Assembly: GCA_030715195.1 (NCBI GenBank)
Contig: JAUYVI010000002.1
Span: 434,001-498,000 of the forward strand
DNA: 64,000 nt
Direction: 5' to 3'
Source of the DNA: Dongia sedimenti
GTDB lineage: Bacteria > Pseudomonadota > Alphaproteobacteria > Dongiales > Dongiaceae
Part shown: piece by piece, positions 56,959 through 64,000 of the stretch
Layout: the number at the start of each line of letters is the position of its first letter
Numbering within the stretch: the first letter of the stretch is position 1
The notes under the pieces: model-generated
Told to the model about the DNA's origin: nothing
What the model saw: the letters and a program-made list of their open reading frames with translations, nothing else
Database searches by the model: none
Translations under genes and position numbers: made by a program

Positions 56959-57447
56959 TCATTTGGACATGCTCGTCAGATCGGGTAGGCCACCTTCAAA
57001 TCTAGGGTGCAGCCATAGCGCAACCAGCTCGGAGTTAACGTCGGTTTGAACAACTATTTCTGCGCTGAGGCTCGACGAAGTTGCGGGCGCTACGCCACTG
57101 CTGATCACTACCCATCCCGTCGCGGGATCGTAGCTGACTGGGTAGTCCATATCAGTGTTGACCTTCGCCGAAACGCCCGCCAGTTGGGGACGATCTGTTG
57201 CTACAATTATCGCAGCAAGACGTGATCGTGGAGGCTCCAATTTGGCCAAGCGCCAGCTTGGATATGGGCAATATCCCCACACCGAAATCAGTCTATTGCG
57301 CTCATCGATCTCGAGGCTCACTTGGTTGAGAACTACGGAGCTAGAACCATTGCAGCGGGGTTCGCAATCAAACGCAAAATCCTGGATATAATACAGCAGT
57401 CTGCCGAGAAAAGGTTCTGGACTGTCGGTCGCAGTGCGAAAGCGCAT
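56959..57447 (-). CDS. Candidate immunity protein, RHS cassette 4
   Basis: A 162-residue protein with predicted beta strands and no recognised family (LGRLLYYIQDFAFDCEPRC, VSLEIDERNRLISVWGYCPY). Its ATG starts one base after the stop codon of cassette 4, the tightest of the four tip-immunity junctions. GC is lower than in the core genome. Confidence 0.62.
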   Translation of the reverse strand: MRFRTATDSPEPFLGRLLYYIQDFAFDCEPRCNGSSSVVLNQVSLEIDERNRLISVWGYCPYPSWRLAKLEPPRSRLAAIIVATDRPQLAGVSAKVNTDMDYPVSYDPATGWVVISSGVAPATSSSLSAEIVVQTDVNSELVALWLHPRFEGGLPDLTSMSK

Positions 57448-57448
57448 G

Positions 57449-58447
57449 TTAGTGGCTCGTAAACAGGAAATGGTAGATTAGACCGGTGGCCGGGCTCACT
57501 ACTAGGTCCCAAGTGCCGGGCGACCCGTTCAGTCCCCCTTCCACCAGATATTTGAGCGCTCCTGGCGCACCACCTGGATCAGCAACTCCCCGCCCGGCGG
57601 CCATGATCTCCCTCACTAGTAATTGGGAGGTCTGGTAGGCGCGCGTTGCCTGATGGCCAGCAACGGTGCCCGTGTAGGAAAATTCGCTGACCGTCGCGAC
57701 AGCCGGAGCGGCTAGAACCATTTCCCCACCCGCCAGGGCGAAGGGAGCGGCTAGTACACCAGCCGCCATACCACCAGTGATGTAGGGGTGCTCCAGCGGA
57801 TTGTAGTCAAATCCTGGGCAGGGTTCGTCAGGATAGTAGCCACCCATCGCGTCGACATATAGGCCGATCGGATCCGTTAACGAGATGGGATTCCCTCCAA
57901 CATATGCATACTGATTTATCCCACCGCTCAACCCGATCGGATCCTCGCTGATAAACCGTCCCCAGCTCGGGTTGTAATACCGCGCGCGGTAGTAATAGAG
58001 CCCGGTGCCGTCGTTCTGCCTTCCGGTGAACTGGTACGGGTTGTCGTTGGCGGCACCGGTCTGCGACGAGACGCCGTAGGGATCGTAGCCATAGCTGGTC
58101 TGCACCACGCCCGCGCTGTCGGCGAGCGCCACGGTCGAGCCGAGCAGGTCGGTCAGATAGGTCGAGGTCGCGCCGGCCTTGGTGCGGGTGAACCGCTCAT
58201 CGACGCCGAGCCCGATCTGCAGGTTGGCCGAGACCGTGCCGGTCGGCGACTGCTCCTGCACCGGGTCATAGCCGTCATAGAGCGCCGTCACCGTGGTCGC
58301 GCCTTGCGTCACCGACTGCCGCCGATCGACGCCATCATAGACATAGCTCGCGACCCCGGTGATGCCGGTCAGCCGATTGCGCGCATCCCAGGTGAAGGCG
58401 CGCGTGCCGTCATTGGTGAGGTTGCCGTTGAGGTCGTAGCTGATCAC
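57449..58447 (-). CDS. RHS core fragment with C-terminal tip 4 (orphan cassette)
   Basis: A 332-residue frame with about 190 residues of RHS core (DLNGNLTNDGTRAFTWDARN and on) ending at DPIGL. The tip begins YVDAMGGYYPDEPCPGFDYN, shared with tip 1. It then diverges into an alanine-rich stretch and a C-terminal part with SQLLVREIMAAGRGVADPGG and PGTWDLVVSPATGLIYHFLF. Core homology reaches about 58483 and ends 20 bases before a large palindrome. There is no native start; GTG at 58447 is formal. Confidence 0.82.
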   Translation of the reverse strand: MISYDLNGNLTNDGTRAFTWDARNRLTGITGVASYVYDGVDRRQSVTQGATTVTALYDGYDPVQEQSPTGTVSANLQIGLGVDERFTRTKAGATSTYLTDLLGSTVALADSAGVVQTSYGYDPYGVSSQTGAANDNPYQFTGRQNDGTGLYYYRARYYNPSWGRFISEDPIGLSGGINQYAYVGGNPISLTDPIGLYVDAMGGYYPDEPCPGFDYNPLEHPYITGGMAAGVLAAPFALAGGEMVLAAPAVATVSEFSYTGTVAGHQATRAYQTSQLLVREIMAAGRGVADPGGAPGALKYLVEGGLNGSPGTWDLVVSPATGLIYHFLFTSH

Positions 58448-58502
58448 CGTTCCGTTCCAACTGGTCAGCCGGTTGTCGGCACTTAGGGCAGCAAAGGCGT
58501 GG

Positions 58503-58553
58503 ATCCCCGGACCACGCGGACTTAGGGCCGCCTTCGCGGACGGGTCCGGGGAT
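58503..58553. terminator. Palindrome downstream of cckA
   Basis: ATCCCCGGACC (58503-58513) and GGTCCGGGGAT (58543-58553) form a perfect 11-bp stem 16 bases after the cckA stop. ACTTAGGGC is repeated inside and outside the stem (about 58480 and 58520). It could be the cckA terminator or a REP element; it also marks the end of the RHS array. Confidence 0.6.
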
Positions 58554-58568
58554 GAAGGAAGTGCGGCT

Positions 58569-61064
<2,496 letters not shown>

Positions 61065-61216
61065 GGCAATCACGTTGCGCCGCAGTTTAGACGAGTTTGC
61101 CGGCCCATGCATGGCGGTATTCCACGCCGCGACACTGCGGAACCAACCGGCCCTGCACCGCTTATTCCGAAACAGAGGGCCGGCGAAGGCGCCGGATCCA
61201 ACATGGAGGTGACATC

Positions 61217-61300
61217 ATGGGTATGGGCAAGGGTCTTCTGCTCTGGATGCTCGGCATTCCGCTGCCGATCATCATCCTGCTCGCCATCTTCTGGCACTAA
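61217..61300 (+). CDS. 27-residue single-helix membrane peptide
   Basis: A very short gene with the strong ribosome binding site GGAGGTGA (61205-61212) four bases before the ATG. The product is a glycine-rich start followed by one hydrophobic helix (LLLWMLGIPLPIIILLAIF) ending FWH. Similar peptides of the form 'GK-LLW-LGIP-PII-L' occur in other proteobacteria. The function is unknown. It precedes the 353-residue membrane protein by 23 bases and is probably co-transcribed. Confidence 0.75.
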   Translation: MGMGKGLLLWMLGIPLPIIILLAIFWH

Positions 61301-61323
61301 TCCCGAACGCAAAGGACCGCACG

Positions 61324-62385
61324 ATGGCCGACATCACCGGCGCACCAGCCTACATCGCCGACCCCACGGGCGTGGAGTCGCGATTCTCCGGCGTCTCATG
61401 GGGCGCTATCGTCGCCGGAGGCGTGGCATCCGCCGCGATGGCGCTCATCCTCATGACCCTCGGCGCCGGACTCGGCCTGATCTCGGTCTCGCCCTGGCCC
61501 AATGAAGGTGCCTCGGCCGAGGCGGTCGGCATCGGCGTCATCGTCTGGTCGATCGTGATCGAAGTCGCGGCCTTCGGCCTCGGCGGCTATCTCGCCGGCC
61601 GGCTGCGCACCAAGTGGGCCAACATCCATGGCGACGAGGTCTATTTCCGCGACACCGCGCATGGGTTCGTGACCTGGGCGCTCGGCACCTTGGTCAGCAT
61701 CGCCCTGGTCACCGCCGCGGCCGGCCATGTCGCGCGCGGCACGGCCGAGGTCGGTGCGGCCGCGATCGGCGGTGCCGGTACGGCAGCAGCCGCCGCCGGT
61801 CCCGCGATGATGGACGGCGCCAACCGCATGGCCGGTCCCGGCCCGCGCGGCGGCAGTCCGTTGGACTACTATGTGGACCTGATGTTCCGCCCGGCGGGCG
61901 CCACGCCTCCGGCCGGCGCGACTAGCACGTCCACCGACGCCACGACCGGAGCGACCACCGGCGCCACCACCGCCGATACGACGACGGGCACGACGCCTGC
62001 GCCCGCGCCGGTGGTTCCGATGACCATGCAGCCGCAGGGGGCCGGTGGCGATCTGAACGCGGATCGCGCGCAGATCCTGCACATCGCCGCCCAGAGCTTC
62101 AAGGACGGCACCATCACGCTGGCGCCCGAGGACAAGACCTACATCGCCCAGCTGATCGCGCAACGCACCGGTCTCTCGCAGCAGGAAGCGGAGAAGCGGG
62201 TCGATGACACGATCGCCAAGGCGAAGGCGACGATGGACGAGGCCGCCACCAAGGCGAAGCAGGCCGCCGACGCGGCCCGCAAAGCCGGCGCCGGGCTCGC
62301 GCTGTGGTCGTTCATCGCCATGCTGATCGGCGCCTTCGTCGCCTCCTACGCGGCGACCATCGGCGGACGGCATCGCGATATCTGA
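61324..62385 (+). CDS. Membrane protein with threonine-rich linker and coiled-coil segment
   Basis: A 353-residue protein. Three or four N-terminal helices (GVSWGAIVAGGVASAAMALI; GIGVIVWSIVIEVAAFGLGG) resemble the 'PhnA-like/TIGR-type' envelope proteins seen near stress genes in Alphaproteobacteria. Residues about 195-235 are a low-complexity Thr/Ala linker. Residues about 290-330 form a charged alanine-rich helix, followed by a last membrane helix. The function is unknown. It is followed by a strong terminator. Confidence 0.75.
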   Translation: MADITGAPAYIADPTGVESRFSGVSWGAIVAGGVASAAMALILMTLGAGLGLISVSPWPNEGASAEAVGIGVIVWSIVIEVAAFGLGGYLAGRLRTKWANIHGDEVYFRDTAHGFVTWALGTLVSIALVTAAAGHVARGTAEVGAAAIGGAGTAAAAAGPAMMDGANRMAGPGPRGGSPLDYYVDLMFRPAGATPPAGATSTSTDATTGATTGATTADTTTGTTPAPAPVVPMTMQPQGAGGDLNADRAQILHIAAQSFKDGTITLAPEDKTYIAQLIAQRTGLSQQEAEKRVDDTIAKAKATMDEAATKAKQAADAARKAGAGLALWSFIAMLIGAFVASYAATIGGRHRDI

Positions 62386-62407
62386 GCGACGCCGACTTGG
62401 ACAGGAA

Positions 62408-62433
62408 GGCCGCCCCGCTCGGGCGGCCTTTTT
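62408..62433 (+). terminator. Rho-independent terminator
   Basis: GGCCGCCC (62408-62415) and GGGCGGCC (62421-62428) form an 8-bp stem with a CGCTC loop, followed by TTTTT. It lies 22 bases after the stop at 62385 and just before the convergent flhB stop. Confidence 0.9.
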
Positions 62434-62435
62434 CT

Positions 62436-63500
62436 TTAGAGCTTCCGCCGCTTCAGGCGGTAGACGTAGCCGATGACCTCAGCCACGGCCTTGTAGAATT
62501 CCGGTGTGATCTCCTGGTCGATATCGACCGCGGCGTAGAGGCCGCGGGCGAGCGGCGGGTTCTCCACCACCGGCACGTCGTTCTCGGCGGCGATCTCGCG
62601 GATCTTCTGCGCGACCTTGTCGACACCCTTCGCCACCACCTTCGGCGAGGCCATCTGGGCATCGTATTTCAGCGCCACCGCATAGTGGGTCGGGTTGGTG
62701 ACGACCACGTCGGCCTTCGGCACCTCCGCCATCATGCGCTTGCGGGCGCGCTCCATGCGGAGCTGACGCAGGCGGCCCTTGATCAACGGGTCGCCCTCGC
62801 TCTCGCGCATCTCGTCCTTGATCTCCTGCCGCGACATGCGCAGGCCCTTGATGTGCTCGTAGCGCTGATAGAGCACGTCGGCCAAAGCAATCACCACCAT
62901 CGCGGCGAAGACGGTGAACAGCAGGCGCTTCAGGAGATCGGCGATCACGCCCAGCAGCTGCGCGGCCTCCATGCCGATCAGCTTGTGGAGATCGCCCACC
63001 GACGGCGTGATGACCACGTAGACGATGGCGCCGACCAGCACGATCTTCAGCAGGCCCTTCAGGAAGTCGCTCAAGGAGCGCATGGAGAAGATGCGCTTGA
63101 GGCCGGCCAGCGGCGAGATCTTCTCCAGGGAGGGCATCAGCGACTCGCCCGACAGGATCAGGCCGAATTGCAGATAGCCGGCACCGAAGGCGGCCAGCAG
63201 CGCGATCACCAGCGGCGCGGCCCCGGCCAACAGGATCAGGCCGAGCAGCTTCCAGCCCATGGTGGTCAGATGGCCGATATCGGTCGGCACCATGTCCGGC
63301 GTCTCGATGAAGGGCAGCGACATGTTGACGATGTCGCGGGCCATGGCGCCGCCGAACACCACGACCGAGAGCGTGAGCGCGAGGATCATCAGGACGTTGT
63401 TGACCTCCTGCGACTTCGCAACCTGGCCCTGGTCCCGCGCTTCCTGGAGTTTTCGCCCGGTCGGGTCTTCGGTTTTTTGTGAGCTGTCGCTCTCAGCCAT
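62436..63500 (-). CDS. flhB: Flagellar export apparatus protein FlhB
   Basis: A 354-residue protein with four membrane helices and a cytoplasmic C-terminal domain. NPTH, in VVTNPTHYAVALKY, is the self-cleavage site that switches export from rod/hook to filament substrates. The N-terminus EKTEDPTGRKLQEAR-like start (SQKTEDPTGRKLQEARDQGQ) is typical. It follows fliR after nine bases, the usual fliR-flhB order. Confidence 0.96.
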   Translation of the reverse strand: MAESDSSQKTEDPTGRKLQEARDQGQVAKSQEVNNVLMILALTLSVVVFGGAMARDIVNMSLPFIETPDMVPTDIGHLTTMGWKLLGLILLAGAAPLVIALLAAFGAGYLQFGLILSGESLMPSLEKISPLAGLKRIFSMRSLSDFLKGLLKIVLVGAIVYVVITPSVGDLHKLIGMEAAQLLGVIADLLKRLLFTVFAAMVVIALADVLYQRYEHIKGLRMSRQEIKDEMRESEGDPLIKGRLRQLRMERARKRMMAEVPKADVVVTNPTHYAVALKYDAQMASPKVVAKGVDKVAQKIREIAAENDVPVVENPPLARGLYAAVDIDQEITPEFYKAVAEVIGYVYRLKRRKL

Positions 63501-63509
63501 CGGCGGCCC

Positions 63510-64000
63510 TCACTGCGACAGGAACGGCCCGATCTGCCGTTCGTAGCTGTCGAGGAACCAGATCATCATCGAAGAGAGGGTCACCGCCAGCAGGCCGAGG
63601 CCGATCAGCAGCTGGGCCGGCATGGCGACGAAGAAGACCTGCAGGGTCGGCATCAGCCGCGCCAGCAGGCCCATGGCGCCGGTGAAGACCAGGCCGTAGA
63701 CCAGGAACGGCGCCGACATCTGGACCGCCAGGGCGAAGCTGTCGGAGACGGCGCGGGCATCGAAATTCGCGAAATCGCCGAGCGGCGGCAGCCGCCCGGG
63801 CGGCATCACCGCATAGGTGCCGACCAGCGCCTGCAGCGTGGTGTGGTCGAGGCCGGTCGCGAAGATGAGCACCAGGGTGACGACGATCAGGAAGTTGCCG
63901 GTGACGGCGGCCTGCTGCGCGGTGGTCGGATCGACCGAGAGCGCGTTGGCGATGCCGGTCTGCAGCGCGATGATGCTGCCCGCGGAGAGCACCGCCATCA
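63510..64000 (-). CDS. fliR: Flagellar export apparatus protein FliR (5' end beyond window)
   Basis: The C-terminal 163 or so residues of FliR, with helices including VLIFATGLDHTTLQALVGTY and MPTLQVFFVAMPAQLLIGLG. FliR is part of the FliPQR gate of the flagellar type III export system. The reading frame continues past base 64000, so the start is not visible. It is directly upstream of flhB. Confidence 0.93.
   Translation of the reverse strand, partial: MAVLSAGSIIALQTGIANALSVDPTTAQQAAVTGNFLIVVTLVLIFATGLDHTTLQALVGTYAVMPPGRLPPLGDFANFDARAVSDSFALAVQMSAPFLVYGLVFTGAMGLLARLMPTLQVFFVAMPAQLLIGLGLLAVTLSSMMIWFLDSYERQIGPFLSQ

Noticed and set aside
52948-58447. A single full-length RHS toxin gene split by frameshifts
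   Set aside because: The core ends recur four times in the same direction with different tips and intervening small genes, so these are repeated 3' fragments and not pieces of one gene.

Overview
The window is GC-rich chromosomal DNA with few gaps and many overlapping stop/start codons. It looks like a free-living, flagellated alphaproteobacterium, probably Rhodospirillales-like. The pointers are a CckA-type cell-cycle kinase next to flhB-fliR, a GAAC-N7-GAAC SOS box upstream of recA, a TTGAC-N4-GTCAA FNR/FixK-type box, and several periplasmic-binding-protein transport systems. The genus cannot be named from the sequence alone. No rRNA, tRNA or CRISPR array was recognised.

Layout. 0.1-3.3 kb: an amino-acid-type binding protein, then an EamA exporter coupled to a PLP aminotransferase. 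3.4-8.8 kb: a retropepsin-like protease facing an isoprenoid/RNA-modification operon (xseB, ispA, MATE pump, tlyA-like and RumA-like methyltransferases). 8.9-11.5 kb: HDAC-family deacetylase operon and a divergent PaaG-type isomerase. 11.7-18.2 kb: CHASE hybrid kinase, cysQ-like phosphatase, Sua5-type tRNA-modification enzyme, acyl-CoA dehydrogenase. 18.4-25.7 kb: glycine-betaine-type ABC transporter with a double permease, DeoR regulator, secreted GH3 glucosidase. 25.7-35.7 kb: an ABC importer facing a phosphonate-monoester-hydrolase-like enzyme, glucose-6-phosphate isomerase and both subunits of a dimethylformamidase-like amidase. 36.4-38.5 kb: recA with SOS sites and a helically phased 11-bp repeat array.

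38.5-45.6 kb is a defence block: a Type I restriction-modification operon (hsdM with a fused HTH, hsdS, hsdR, YgjP-like peptidase) and a divergent pair of small genes. 45.6-51.2 kb has a formate/nitrite channel, a response regulator behind an FNR-type box, an EamA/RhtA exporter and a kinase with a periplasmic binding domain, separated by REP-like palindromes.

51.2-58.5 kb is the most unusual part. Four truncated, near-identical copies of an RHS core lie head to tail on the minus strand. Each ends in a different C-terminal tip and is followed by a different small gene, as in toxin/immunity cassettes. No full-length RHS gene is present. The 5' truncation of every copy lies beside a REP-type palindrome or an end motif of a RAYT element, one intact copy of which (with transposase) closes the array. 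I read this as a silent tip-immunity cassette store shaped by RAYT/REP elements; toxicity and cassette movement are inferred.

58.6-64.0 kb returns to core genome: cckA, two small or medium membrane proteins, flhB, and fliR running off the window end.
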